64,000 nucleotides of DNA from Cavia porcellus. Taxonomy: Eukaryota; Chordata; Mammalia; Rodentia; Caviidae. The position numbers and the translations under genes were made by a program. Location of the stretch: positions 36,063,748-36,127,747 of the forward strand of contig NW_026947506.1 of the NCBI RefSeq assembly GCF_034190915.1. The letters are read 5' to 3'. Positions 52,868-64,000 of this stretch are shown here, piece after piece. A model generated the notes under the pieces. The model was not told the origin of the DNA. It did not search any database and saw nothing but the letters and a program-made list of their open reading frames with translations. Positions within the stretch are counted from its first letter, which is position 1. Each line of letters opens with the position of its first letter.

Positions 52868-55800
52868 GTTTACCTTTAATGGGGTGTACATTCCATAAGT
52901 TTTTGTTATGGGTAGAGCTTTGAGTCTGAAACAAAATTCTGTCACCATAAACAATCTCTTTCACATTTTGAAAAACCTGTACATCTGGAAACATGACTAC
53001 ATTAATATACCATGAGGTTAATAATAATCCTTTGTTATAGCCATATACTACTTTTGTATCAGAGAATCTTTAAATAAAAAACCTTGTAGTCTAGATAATT
53101 TAATATTTTGGTAATGACCAATGTGAACATATTACAATAATGTATTTTTAAAATTTTAGTTGGTGTGTCTCCCATAAGTCTATGGAGATCACTGGGGTCT
53201 CTTGTTAATGAACAACAGCTGGTTAAAATTATCCCAGGCAGCTGCTTTCTTATTCATTAGTTGGAGTCCTGTCCAACAACCTCCCCCAAGGGATTTTTGT
53301 TTAATAGCTTAACATTTTTTGATGACCTATAAAAACCCAATCACAACATTTAACACATTATTTGTGAACAAGGAGAGACTCTCAAGATATGATAAACAAC
53401 AATACACATTACATTTACACAACCAATTTTAGCAACATTTGGACTAAATGGGAACCCAGGTGGAAGCATGCTTTTTAAAATCTATAACCCAAGTTAAACT
53501 TTGATTGAATGATCCAAAAATGCACAAGAAAGAGAAAGGAGAAAAAATTGTTGAGCTCAAATAAAAAGGAACAGCTGTTCACAGAATAGACAAATGGACA
53601 AACATGGACCCACAATCTACAGATTCAAACACACATAGAAATAAGCAGAGTCGATGTCTACAAGAACTCTCTAAGTTCCCAGAGGCTATTAATACATCTT
53701 TGCTGAACTAGCTTGTTTCTTACACCCCCATGTTCTCGGGGCTGGAATACCTATCACCTTCAGCAACCCATACCCTCGGGATTTCTTAGGTGCTCCGTGC
53801 TGTTGGGCACGCCTATAAGGGCACTTGTGCTTTTGGCTCTGCATGTGTGAATGATCACTAGTTCAGTGACTTTCAACAATAGCTTATCAGACTGAACAGA
53901 CAGATACACAGGCAGACTGACAAACATCTTACAAAATCAGAATGTACTCAAAGATGTTTTAGCCAAATTGAATTACACTAACTTTTTACAGTTGTACAAT
54001 TTGCAACTATAAATAGACTAGTGGGATATGTTGTAGGTCAATTAAGAGAGATTTTCTGTAAAAAGTATTTGGAAAGGACAGAATCATCTATAATTAACAT
54101 ATATTTTCATAGACCCTAGCATATGCGCCTATCATCTATTTAGACCTTTGGTTATGTTTTGGTTGCATCTCCTGGGCATCCTGGGCAACCAATTAAGATT
54201 GGTTCTAGCTTCACACTTTTCTGTTGGTTGTGGTATGGTCTCTGAGGTATCACTGTCACAGGACTGAGCATCTGTTCCTCAGAGGTGAACTAAACTCCTT
54301 CTCTGGGCCTGAGTCCGTGAGACAGCCAGGCGACATGTTCTGATACCCAAACAGACCATTCAGCATTCTCTGGAAAGACACCAGCATACCCTTGACCTCA
54401 AATTAGCCCTGAGCTGGGTCCCTTATATTGTTTAATATGAAGATCTTTCGGAAGGACCCTTCCTAGCTTCTTTTCTTTACCTAATTAAATTTTCTTGCTG
54501 CTGCTATAGTTTCATTGTTAGTAGGATTTAACACTTTAACATTCCTCAATGAAGTCTAAGTAGAATTTCCCTTTTTTATTTTTGTAATTAAATTTTGAGC
54601 AAGTTTAACAATTTTCAGCCTGTATCCAGCTTAAATGGAGCTGTTTGCATAACGCAGAAGCATTTTGATGGATGGTGGCATGGGAAACAGAAGTATGTTG
54701 AACAGTATCTAAGGGAGTAACAGTTGATGGCAGTGGAAGACAGCAGGGTAGAAAGAGCAAGGAGAGGAAGCATAAGCCTCCTTCTTTCCCCCTACTTTAC
54801 AAGCAGGCTATCCCTACAGAGTGGGTCAGCACCCACAAATACAAAATGAAAACCCCAGCCCCTCCACTGAGTCACTCAGGCAAGCTTCCCAACTTCAAGT
54901 TGACACCATGTATCAACCGTTCCCAGCCACCATTGTCAACTTGACAACCAGACACATTGCTTTAAACCAGTTTTTAGCTACAAAGACATGCTTATTTTAC
55001 AACTTGAACATTTTCACACAGATTTAACAATCCTTAAGAACCAGAATTAGGTCTGTCAACATTGTATTTACATTAGAAACACAGTATTTTGCCCTTGCAG
55101 CTAAAACAAGCAATATTGTTTCTCTACCTAGGTTGTCTTGGCCAAGCTCAAAGCTCAGTGGATTCTGGTTTTCTCCCTGCTTGGAGGCCCGTTGAGAAGT
55201 AGTGAGAGGAGCAGAAAGCCAGTTTCTCCCTGTTAAATAACCATTTAAAATATGTAGAGGTTCAGATAGATTCATGTTGGTTTGTTTTTCCCCAGCCTTT
55301 CTATAAGCAGTTTTCCTATTTCCTCCCAAGTATGTAAAGTTATAATTCCTTCATCTGGAAACAAACAAACAAGAAATTTAGCAAATTGGGTAGTGTCAAT
55401 GTAATGAAACTAAAATTTGAATAAGAAAGCAAAAAACCTAAATAAACATAGAATTACATTAATTGTGAATTTGAAGCAAGTACTTTGAAGTAAACAATTC
55501 TGAAAAACAATGGAGTTTGAGAATTTACAGTACCAGATATTAAGACTTTCTACAAGCCATAGTGACAGTAATATTTGGAGCCAGTCTATTACAAGTTCAT
55601 GAATCAAAATGTTGAGGTTAGTTGTTGTCATATTGGTTATTTGAAATTGTCTTTTGTGAGGGTATCTTGTAATCAAAAATCATCAACTCACAAATCAGGA
55701 CCACATTGCCCCTCTAAGCACTAGGAATTTGCCATGCTGAGCAGGGATATGCACTGTCAGGGAAGTTGTCAGAGTCCTAGAACTCCTACTCTTTGGCAGG

Positions 55801-56064
55801 GCTGTTGCAGGCCTCAGTGGAAGTTTTCCTGGGTCAGTGAGGCCTTTCTTATCAGTTTTGAATTTACATTGAGTGTCTCAGTGATATCATCATCTACATT
55901 TTAGATTTTGCTGAAAAGACAAAGAGTGGCTGTGTTGACCCTACAGGTGCAGTAAAGAAACTTTTGGTAAAATTCCTCTCATCCCCACAATGAAAACAAG
56001 TAGCTTTATTTTTCCCCTTCCTTTAGGCCGCGTGATCAATCTCCAGCTTCAATGGCTCCCTACA
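52868..56064. other. Unclassified DNA, partly repeat-like
   Basis: No gene was recognised in about 3.2 kb. Stretches near 53700-53750 and 56027-56062 resemble 37062-37165. A stretch near 54895-54960 ('caagttgacaccatgtatc', 'attgtcaacttgacaacc') looks like the end of an old interspersed repeat. Open frames of up to 101 codons (55024-55329, -) show no domain. Confidence 0.4.
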
Positions 56065-56079
56065 TAAATCCAGGTGTTT

Positions 56080-56191
56080 TTTTTGTTTTGTTTTTTTGTC
56101 TTTTTCATTTTTTATCGGTACCAGGGATCGAACTCACAACTGTCTGCTTGCAAGGCAGGCGCTTATGCCGCTGAGCTAAATTGCCAACCCC
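56080..56191 (-). repeat. ID-like SINE, 'gcataagc' subtype, with exact target duplication
   Basis: The plus strand reads a long T-rich tail, 'tatcggtaccagggatcg', 'gcttgcaaggcaggcgc', 'ttatgccgctgagctaaatt'. Flanked by taaatccaggtgttt at 56065-56079 and 56192-56206 (15 bp, exact). A recent, well-kept insertion, good for defining the subtype consensus. Confidence 0.96.
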
Positions 56192-56269
56192 TAAATCCAG
56201 GTGTTTACATGAGAGCCATCTACTCTTATTGTCAGTAACCAATGGAAATTGCCATTAAAAATATGTCTG

Positions 56270-59240
56270 TTAGATAAGGTCTCAGCGCGGAAGCTGGAGC
56301 CCACACCACTGGAAGCCACGATTTGAATTTCCTGCTGCCGCTGCTGTGTCCAAATCGGCACCACAGGGAGAGAGACACTCAAAAACTCTGAGAGTGGGAA
56401 CCTGTGAACGGAGTTGAGAGTGGGACTGGCAGGGAGCCCTACATCGACCTGCGGTGAGTGAGAGGAACGGGGACCCTTCCATAGAGTAGGAGGCTTCAGC
56501 AAAGGACATACTGGGACCGGGCAGACTTGCCAGAACAGGACCCTGCAGTGACTTTAGTCACATATTCCCCTCTCAAGCGGGATTGGTGGAGAGTGCCTGG
56601 CCTGGGTGATGCCGTTGACTAAGACCAAGTAACTAGCCCAAACCAGGTCCCAGCACCTGGAGGTGCAACCTAGCAGTGAAGCCTTCAGTAGGTTGACCTG
56701 GAGGGGCGGGCCCAACATAGGCTGCCCAGGTCTGTGTCTCCCAAGTACACTGTAGTGGGTGGGAACACCTAGCCGGCACAATTCAAACAAACTGTAACTG
56801 ACAAAGAAAGACACTGGGCCTCCTATATACTCTTGTATGGAAGGAACAAAAAATATGAGAAGAGGGAGCAACAAGAAAGGATCCTCGGTCCCCAATCCTG
56901 AGAAACATGCAATATCAGACACGGTACCAATAGACATAAAGTACTATCTCCAGAGCCTCATAGACAAGTTCAGGAATGAAGTTACTAACGACCTGAAGCA
57001 AGATATAAGTAGAATAGTTAGAGAAATGCTAAGCACCACCCAAGAAAAAACAGATAGTGGAATGAAAGAACAGAAAAAAAGGGGAGAATTATTTGATGGA
57101 GAAAATAGAGAAAACATAGAATTTGTGAAGCAGGTTCAAAGAGATTACCAGGAAACTAAAAACTCTATTGAAAGCTGGCATGACAGCTTGAAAGAAACTA
57201 AGATTGATTATCTGAATGGGAGGGCAGATTTGTAATGTGGGAGCATGAAATAAAAAACTTCTTAAAAATAACAAGAAAACAAACAGCAATAATACAAAGG
57301 CTAGAAGATGATAAGAGGATCTATAACTTAAGAATTAAGAACATAAAAGAAGAAGTAGAGACACAAACAAATGAAATACAAAAGCTATTCACAGAAATAA
57401 CCAGGAGAATTTCCCTAAGTTAGCAAAAGGTAAAGATACTCAGATGTATGAGGCATACAGGACCCCAGCCACCTAAAACCCAAACAGAGCTACACCCAGG
57501 CATATAATAATCAAAATTCCAGAAATCCAATATAAGAACAGAATATTAAAAGCCATCCGAGACAAGAAACAGATCACTTACAAGGGAACACCCATCAGAA
57601 TTACAGCAGATTTCTCAGCACAAACCATCAAATCACGAAGAGCATGGGGGGAAATAATTCAAGCTTTGAAAGATAATAACCTCCAGCCAAGATTGATATA
57701 TCCTGCACAACTGTCCCTAGAAATTCATGGAAAAACAAGGTGCTTCCAAGACAAAAAGGACCAGGGGAATTTGCAACCATCAGTTCAACTCTACAGAGAA
57801 TACTGCAGGATATTCTAAAAAAGAAAAATACCAGGATTCCAGAAACAGTGACAGAGATGCCACAATGAATGGAGCAGAAAGCAAAATGAAGAAGACAAAC
57901 TGACAACAACAGAAAAAGATCTCAACAGAAATGAGGCAGAGAAGATTGGATGGTAAGAACAGCTATTTTGGAGAAAACAAGACATCATAATAGCTAGTGC
58001 TGATTTAATTTCATCTTGTTTTGAAGTCCCATCAAGCTTTTATTCTTCTGTCTCCATCGGTCTTAACGGGTTGCATCTTATTGGATTTTATTATAGGTGA
58101 TAATATAAGCAAAAACTTTTATAGACAAGGAGATTATACAGAAACCATTGTTCATTTTCTGTTAGTTGATTCTAAATACCTTGTAATCCTGTCATTCTCT
58201 TGAATGGTTTTACATTGTCTTGATATGTTTGGTGCTATAGTATATGAAATTATACTCAAAGATTTCAAGGAAAGAGACACTATGGTAACTACTTTTATGT
58301 CATGATTATCTTGTGGTGAAACACTATTTTGCTTAAATGGTTATGCTTTGACCTGCGCTGTTTTGTTGTTATGCCCTCTTTTATCTTAATCTCCTTTTTT
58401 AAATTATTTACCTTTTATTTTTATCTTTTTAATTAAGGGAAAAATAAAAAATAGCAGGATATATTATAGTAACCCACTTTGATTTCCTGTTAACTTGATT
58501 TGAAAGACTGTATTGCCCTCACCATCTTGTTTTGACTGATTTTCCCCTATTCTTCTTTGCTTGATAGTACCAATTTCGAAAGTATAGGCAAAACTGTGAA
58601 GACAGTAAGATTCATTATGATGCCCATTCTGGTTGACTATTATCTTCTTATGAAGTCCTGTAATGTCTCCAATATTTTGGTTTTATTCTTTACTGTTTTG
58701 TTCAATTTTATTATTACTGTTGATATAGGCAATTCTTTTTAAGATAGCAAGAGGGAGTATGGTAACCATTGTTGATCACCTGGTATTTTGTTTTTACATT
58801 ATTATGTCCATCCTTTTGATTTGACTGACTCTGTTCTGTTATGTCACATTTGGTTTTACTCTCTTAAAAAAAAAGCAATAATAACTGTGGGGGTAATAAA
58901 ACCCAAAATGTGTAATTGTCATTGTACAAAAGAAAGGAAAAGTAAGTGCTCTAAAGGATATAACTGCATGTATATTTAAGTGTATAAGATAGATAACCAT
59001 ATTACTGAGTTTTGTTGGATCATTGAACAAAACTGTTTGCAGTCTCACTGTTTGAAAGTCCACTTTATATGCCTTAATTTTGTAACTTGAACAACTATTT
59101 CTAAGATAACAATATGTAATCTATTAATTAGTGATTTCCTACTGTTTAGTATTTCTGAAATTCTGTATAACTTGTACCCGTTTTCTGTTTTTTTTCTTTT
59201 TCTCCTTAAATAAAATTTTTTTAAAAATTAAAAAAAAGAA
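56270..59240 (+). mobile_element. ORF1-only L1-derived element (copy H), truncated in its 5'UTR
   Basis: Begins within the 5'UTR (near 'gataaggtctcagcg'), carries broken ORF1 (56837-57910), the same ORF1/3'UTR junction (57930-57975), 3'UTR repeats, and ends 'ctccttaaataaaatt' plus an A-rich tail near 59240. It is directly followed by L1 ORF2 sequence on the same strand, but that L1 is a separate insertion because the tail lies between them. No clear target duplication. Confidence 0.87.
56837..57910 (+). pseudogene. L1 ORF1 pseudogene in copy H
   Basis: 'MEGTKNMRRGSNKKGSSVPNPEKHAISD' at 56837 continues to 57235, where a shift ends the frame after 'SWHDSLKETK'. It continues 57235-57423 ('MWEHEIKNFLKITRKQTAIIQRLEDDKRIYNLRIKNIKEEVETQ'), and the RRM and C-terminal parts follow with further breaks to 57900. 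Confidence 0.86.
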
Positions 59241-59246
59241 ACTGTA

Positions 59247-60535
59247 ATTAGAACTTTATCAACAAATAAAAACCTAGGTCCTGATAGATTCACAGCTGAA
59301 TTCCAAAAGAAATTCAAGAAATCCTTAATGCCAATACTCCTCAAACCCTTTGAGTGCTGACTTTGTATCCAGCCATATTACTGTATCTGGTTATTACATC
59401 TACAAGTCTTTCAATGGAGTTTTTGGGGTCTTCTACAAAGGGAAGCAAGTTTTCCTAAGTCATTCCTAGTCTAGAAACAAGAATTACCCTAATACCAAAA
59501 CTAGAGAGAGCCCCAATCAGAAAAGAACTACAGACCACTCTTACTAATGAACACAAATGCAAAAATCATCAACAAAATACTGGCAAACAATGCAGAAAGT
59601 CATCAAGAAGATTATACATCGTGACCAAGTGAGATTCATCCCAGGAATGCAGGGATGGTTCAACATACACAAATCATTAAGTGTAATAGGTCATATTTAT
59701 TAATAGAACCAAAGATAAGAATCACATGATAATTTCAATAGAAGCAGAAAAAGCTTTAGATAAAGTCCAACACTTTTTCATGAAAGAACCCTATGGAAAT
59801 TTGAAATAGATGATCTCTATCTCAATCTGATAAGAATCATCCATGACAAACCAACAGCCAGCATCATATTAAATGACCAAAAACTGAAAGCTTTCACTCT
59901 AAAATCAGGCACAAGACAAGGCTGTCCACTTTCTACCCTCCTTCTTTGTTCCCCTTCCTGAGTGAAAACAAGTCTGTCCCAACTGAGGTAATCTTCAGGA
60001 GGGGTATCCTTAAGGGAGGTCCTTCCATATGACTGGCAGTCCTCAACATGGCAACCAGGACTACCTGTGGCTTTTACACGCAGTCCTCTGACCAGCTCTA
60101 TCACCACTCCTATTCAATATAGTGCTGGAAATATTAGCCAGAGAAATTGGACAAGAGAGAGAAATAAAAGGAATAAAGATAAGAAAGGAAGAGGTTAAAC
60201 TATCATTATTTGCAGATGACATGGTACTCTATGTAGAAGACCCCAAAAACTCCATTGAAAGACTTCTAGATGTAATAACCAAATACAGTAATATGGCTGG
60301 ATACAAAGTCAACACTCAAAAATCAATAGTATTCCTGTACACAAACAACAAATTCACTGATAAAGAATTAAGAGAAGCCACATCCTTCATAATAGCATCC
60401 AAACAGTGAAATACTTAGGAATCAATCTAACAAAGGAAGTAAAAGATATATTCAGTGAAAATTACAATACTCTGGAAAAAGAAATAGGAGAGGATCTGAG
60501 AAAATGGAAAGACATCCCTTAGTCATGGGTAGGGG
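59247..60535 (+). mobile_element. L1 ORF2 (RT) fragment carrying two foreign patches
   Basis: Plus-strand RT domain: 'FTAEFQKKFKKSL', then 'PGMQGWFN' near 59650, and an open frame 60122-60409 with '[42 protein letters not shown]', where the FADD catalytic motif is intact. Two interruptions: an inverted piece of RT at 59352-59437, and a direct copy of 62265-62440 at 59931-60105. It stops without a tail at about 60535. Fragment only; not active. Confidence 0.85.
59931..60105 (+). repeat. Patch of non-L1 DNA inside ORF2, near-identical to 62265-62440
   Basis: Starts 'ctaccctccttctttgttcc' and ends 'gtcctctgaccagctctat'. I count three differences from the downstream copy over about 172 bp. Both edges pass cleanly into L1 RT sequence ('aaggctgtccact' on the left, 'caccactcctattcaatat' on the right). 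Confidence 0.88.
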
Positions 60536-60540
60536 AAAGA

Positions 60541-61656
60541 AACAGAGAGGTTGGAGGCAGTACATGGCCTTCAGTGGAAGTTCACCTTCTTCAGGAGTGC
60601 TTGTGGAAACTTGAGGTGGAGCTTTGGCCACCCTCACCTGTGTTATTCCCAGGCCTCTCAAAGCAGCCTGAACGTCAGTGGCCTTTGATCCATCTGGTTA
60701 CAGCAGGAGCTGTTTGGCAGAGTGGGCAGTATGCCCACTTGCATGTAGTGGAAAAATCTGAAGGTTACCATGGGCATCTTCAAGATTATCTCCCCAGGAT
60801 CATGCTGGCAGGACCAAACACTACATACTACAGTGTCCACACCCAGCAGTGATCTTCACACATTGCCTAGCCCATGCCATGCCCAGATTTGTACCCCAGC
60901 CTTCTCTGGCTACCTGGATTGACACCTGCTGTTCCACAGGCTGACCTGGCCTCTGGGACACTCCTTACCTTCTGCCCTCTAGAGCCAGAGGACTTGTTGA
61001 CTTTTACCGAGGAGTCCTACCAATAGGCATTGTGTCCTACCTGTTCCTGGGAACCACCCTCCATGCATTTCCCTGACATCTTCCCAGTGTAGATCGCCTC
61101 TACCTGTGCTGCAGGCATCCCAGGGGACCCACTTATCCAGTGGGCCTGACCCTTGCAGTTCCGTCCTGTGACTATGGGCACTGAGCTCTGCCCTCTGCAG
61201 GATCTTAGCCCCTTCTTGGACCTCTCATCCTTTACCGGGCATCATCAGGGCCCACCGAGCACAAAGGCATCACACACACCCTGCACTCAGGTCCCCAGGA
61301 GAGCATAGAGAACATCTGCTGACCCACACTTTTTACCCTGTCAGCAGACAGCCCTGCTGCCTGAACACACTGCCACTCCCGGTGCCCTTCACCACTTCAT
61401 CCTGAGCTGGGTGAGAGCAAGCGCTGAAACAGGGCTGGGGAGAAGGAAGACTTGGGGGGGCAGGTTAGGATGATGGAATATTTGTATAAAAGCATACAAC
61501 AGATTGCTGATACAGTGGGACAATAATTGTTTTAAATAGAAAATGTTATTCTTGTATGTTTTATTGAATCTTGGTTTTTTGTAGTGTGATCATTGGGTTT
61601 CAGTTGGTTCATTTCGAGTGTTAATGCTCTTGTATTTCATGAAAAATAAAAACTCT
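60541..61656 (+). pseudogene. Possible retrocopy of an unidentified transcript (3' portion)
   Basis: GC-richer DNA follows the broken L1 and resembles an mRNA end: partial coding-like frames (for example 60574-60852) that are not continuous, then a stretch ending near 61650 with 'gaaaaataaaaactcttct', an AATAAA. No A-tail or target duplication was seen. I do not recognise the product. It could equally be ordinary unique sequence. Confidence 0.3.
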
Positions 61657-62264
61657 TCTAGGGTCCTCAGGTTAGTCTGTGCAGAAGTAGGAAGGGCCTT
61701 CTGTTTTACAGCCATGCTGAAGGAAACACGTGTTCACCTCTCCCAGAACAGATGCTTCCATCAGAGTCATTTTGTGGGGTTTTGTGCCTTAGATGGTCCC
61801 TCAGAACTCCTGGATTAGTGGTTAGAGGTATTTTCCTGGAGCATGGAACCACCTCAAAATTCAAGTGTCTCTAAAACTGTTTGGTCAATGTCCGGAGCCC
61901 AGGGAGACCTCCAGATGGTCTCCTGTTATCCTGTGTTTTGCCCAGGTGAAGCTGCTAGAAGACTTCACCCACCCAAGACTCTGATCAGCACTGGCTCCAA
62001 TGACTCTGGCTCTTTCTTGGAGGTGCCCAAACTAGACATGGAGCAGCCCAAGAAGGGTCAGATGAGGCTGGCCCACTACTCTGATCCAATCGGGGCAGCT
62101 CAAGGCTTCATCCTGTGTGTATGTGTGTGTGTCTCCATGTGACTGTGAGTTTGTCCATGTGTCTGTGTGTCTGTGTATCTGTGTCCATGTGCATGAGTAT
62201 GGAGGAAAATTTTTTCACTTCAGCATGTGGCAGCTGACCATTTTGCATTGTGTACTGTTTCCAT
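61657..62264. other. Unclassified DNA with (TG)n-like tract
   Basis: No gene was recognised. A degenerate TG/TGTC microsatellite lies at about 62113-62195. Confidence 0.45.
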
Positions 62265-62440
62265 GTTTCTACCCTCCTTCTTTGTTCCCATTCCTGAGTG
62301 AAAACAAGTCTGTCCCAACTGAGGTAATCTTCAGGAGGGGTATCCTTAAGGGAGGTCCTTCCATATGACTGCCGGTCCTCAACATGGCAACCAGGACTAC
62401 CTGTGGCTTTTACACGCAGTCCTCTGACCAGCTCTATTGC
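62265..62440 (+). repeat. Likely source segment of the patch at 59931-60105
   Basis: Same sequence as the L1 patch, here continuous with its surroundings on both sides ('ttttgcattgtgtactgt' before, 'tgctgcccagcaatacc' after), so this copy is likely the original. Confidence 0.8.
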
Positions 62441-62684
62441 TGCCCAGCAATACCAACAGCAGGGACACTGGTGCTACACTAGTGTGCACTTGGCCGGGAC
62501 CATGATCTGGGAGCTCAGCAACCTGGGATGCAGAGACATGAGGTGTGGGCATCCTCAGGCTGGTCATCCTGCATGTGCCAGAACCTGGCAGGCCACTGGG
62601 CTTCTGGCTCTGTCCCCGTGTGGCTGAAGACACTGCCTCTAGCCTACGCTGCTGACACTGTCCATAATCAACAGGCAGAAGCCA

Positions 62685-63240
62685 GCCATGTCCATCAACA
62701 GATGCCTGGGGAAACAAAACCTGGTACCTCTGTATTCCAACAATGGCAGTTTGTTCAGCCTTAAAGACGAAATCTTACCATGTTAAACCATGAAGGGTGA
62801 TGCCAAGATACATAAGATAGCCTGGGAAGGGTAAGGATTACAGGACTCCACCTATGCGGACACTCTGAGCAGTCAGGCTCCTGAAGACCACAGGTAGAAT
62901 GGTGGGTGCTGGGTACTGTGCAAGGGACAGCCAGGGAGTGACTATTTCCTGACCATACAATTTCAGGTTTTTTCTTTTTTTCTTTTCTTTGAGACAGGAT
63001 CTTACTATGTAGCTCAAACCGGTCTTAAATTTATAGGGATCCTCATGACTCAGCCTCCTACATTCAGGGATTATGGGCATGTGACACTACACCAGGTTGG
63101 AATTTCAATTTTGTAAGCCAAAATCACTTGTGTGAAAGATGATGGTGATGGCCCCACAACAATGCAAATGTACCAAATGTCACTGGGACTGTGCAGTGCA
63201 AGGTGTTAGGGTGTGTGTACTTTACTGCATTAAGATAAAT
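62685..63240 (+). mobile_element. Old L1 (L1M-type) 3' end, split by a B1-like SINE
   Basis: 'tccatcaacagatgcctgg' is the ORF2 end pattern. It is followed by 'ggattacaggactccacc', 'aggtagaatggtgggtgctg' and, after the SINE, 'gatgatggtgatggcccc', 'actgggactgtgcagtgc', the familiar 3'UTR text of old mammalian L1s. Confidence 0.7.
62965..63105 (-). repeat. B1-like SINE
   Basis: The plus strand reads a T-rich tail, 'tttgagacaggatcttac', 'tatgtagctcaaaccggtc', 'gactcagcctcctacattc'. The short direct repeat 'aatttca' flanks it. Confidence 0.9.
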
Positions 63241-63284
63241 GTCTTTTTAAAAATTTAATTTAAAAACTGACAACGTAAGGGCAA

Positions 63285-63897
63285 AGTTATAGAATAGCAA
63301 CCTCATAGACATTTTATAGTAAAAGTTAAAAATCAATTAGTGACCCGAGACTATGCTCATGCGGCCTGTCACACAGTCAGCCTGCTAAGCTCTGTTGGCC
63401 TGACTGTCTGCATTCAGCTGCTTCTCCCAGATAATGTGCCTGGTCAACCTGACTGTATCCAGCTGTAATGCTCCTGTTTTTCCCTACATAGAAAAATATA
63501 TATAGTTTTCCAATTTGTTTCAAGGACTTCATGTCTGGGACAGACTGGCTCAGTCAAGGACACATTTAACTCCACTTGCTCCACTCAAATCTCCTCCCCT
63601 CCTTTTCAGAATGTTCCTACTTTATGATAAACAATTCCTTTTAAGTAAATCTACTTAGAACTAGCTTGCTTGACAACATAGGACTTAATTCATGTAAGCA
63701 ATTATGTAATAATCATCTATCAGCCTTGTATTTCCTACTTGCAAAGTATATTTAAACTGGACTCTAAGCTGACCCATGCCTGGTGATTTGAACTCTGACT
63801 CAGTCCTCCAGCCTGCTGGCATTGAAATAAAAATTGCCTTCTAGATTCCTTGGTGCAAAGAGTCTTCTATTCAGTTTGATAGTGGTTTTCTGCAACA
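63285..63897 (+). mobile_element. LTR, same family as 26992-27555, opposite orientation
   Basis: Motif order: 'caattagtgacccgag', 'ctgtctgcattcagctg', 'aagtatatttaaactgg' (TATA-like), 'ggtgatttgaactctg', 'cattgaaataaaaattg' (AATAAA-like, AAATAAAA), 'tggtgcaaagagtcttc', and the end 'tttctgcaaca'. The 100 bp after it to the window end show no clear retroviral primer site. Confidence 0.72.
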
Positions 63898-64000
63898 TTA
63901 CTGTTGCATTGGCCAGAGAGACACCTTGTGACCACTTAGGTCACAAATGTAGGCATGATGGCCACTTCCAGGGCTTGTTCTCTGGTCTTCAGATTAAAAG

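Noticed and set aside
60122..60409. Functional reverse transcriptase gene with intact FADD motif
   Set aside because: Only about 95 codons of the RT domain are open; the L1 is truncated on both sides and patched with foreign DNA.
62403..62764. Small gene on either strand (74-106 codons)
   Set aside because: Overlapping frames on both strands in GC-rich DNA, none with a recognisable domain; part of the same DNA is copied into the L1 at 59931.

Overview
The window is mammalian nuclear DNA built almost entirely of transposable elements. tRNA-derived ID-type SINEs (box A 'tagctcagtgg', box B 'gttcgatccc'), B1/7SL-type SINEs and a MaLR-like LTR point to a rodent. The ID variant ('gcataagcrcctgcc') and the long repetitive L1 3'UTR are not those of mouse or rat, so a non-murine rodent is likely; I cannot name the species. 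I found no intact host gene. The only host-gene sequence I can name is a broken, intron-containing piece of the deubiquitinase gene USP42 (8.78-11.06 kb, minus strand).

The main content is a LINE-1 lineage in three size classes that share one 3'UTR. (1) Ordinary L1s, all 5'-truncated to ORF2/3'UTR (1-6.35, 13.8-16.1, 19.4-20.4, 28.4-29.2, 38.5-45.5 and 59.2-60.5 kb). (2) A non-autonomous family of about 3.1-3.8 kb with a GC-rich 5'UTR and ORF1, joined directly to the 3'UTR without ORF2. This is the architecture called HAL1 ('half-L1'). There are seven identifiable copies: 1632-4762 (-), 21373-24366 (-), 31449-35275 (-), 40356-43479 (+), 39905-44775 (-, split), about 48593-51745 (-) and about 56270-59240 (+), plus one partly inverted copy at 18.2-19.4 kb. 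(3) Elements of about 0.66 kb without ORFs, with a GC-rich head and only the last 3'UTR repeats (20.7-21.4 and 35.3-36.0 kb). The 3'UTR is a degenerate tandem array with a period near 151 bp. Several insertions have clear target-site duplications (TSDs), so L1-type retrotransposition is directly visible.

Layout. 1-7.6 kb: L1 split by a full-length ORF1-only element, then older L1. 7.6-13.8 kb: quiet DNA with SINEs and the USP42 pseudogene. 13.8-16.1 kb: L1 with a solo LTR inside and a second tail. 16.1-18.2 kb: nothing recognised. 18.2-24.7 kb: dense L1-derived insertions. 25.2-30.8 kb: three diverged tandem copies of an old segment, broken up by SINEs, an LTR and L1. 31.4-36.8 kb: an older ORF1-only element, a short element and SINEs. 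37.5-52.9 kb: a decayed betaretrovirus-like (class II) endogenous retrovirus carrying a stack of nested insertions (ERV > L1 > ORF1-only element > ORF1-only element). 52.9-56.1 kb: unclassified. 56.1-64 kb: a SINE, an ORF1-only element, a patched L1 ORF2 fragment, a possible retrocopy, an old L1 tail and an LTR.

The elements interact rather than form a pathway. The L1s would have supplied reverse transcriptase for themselves and, in trans, for the ORF1-only elements, the short elements and the SINEs. All protein identifications are from reading translated motifs; no database search was possible.
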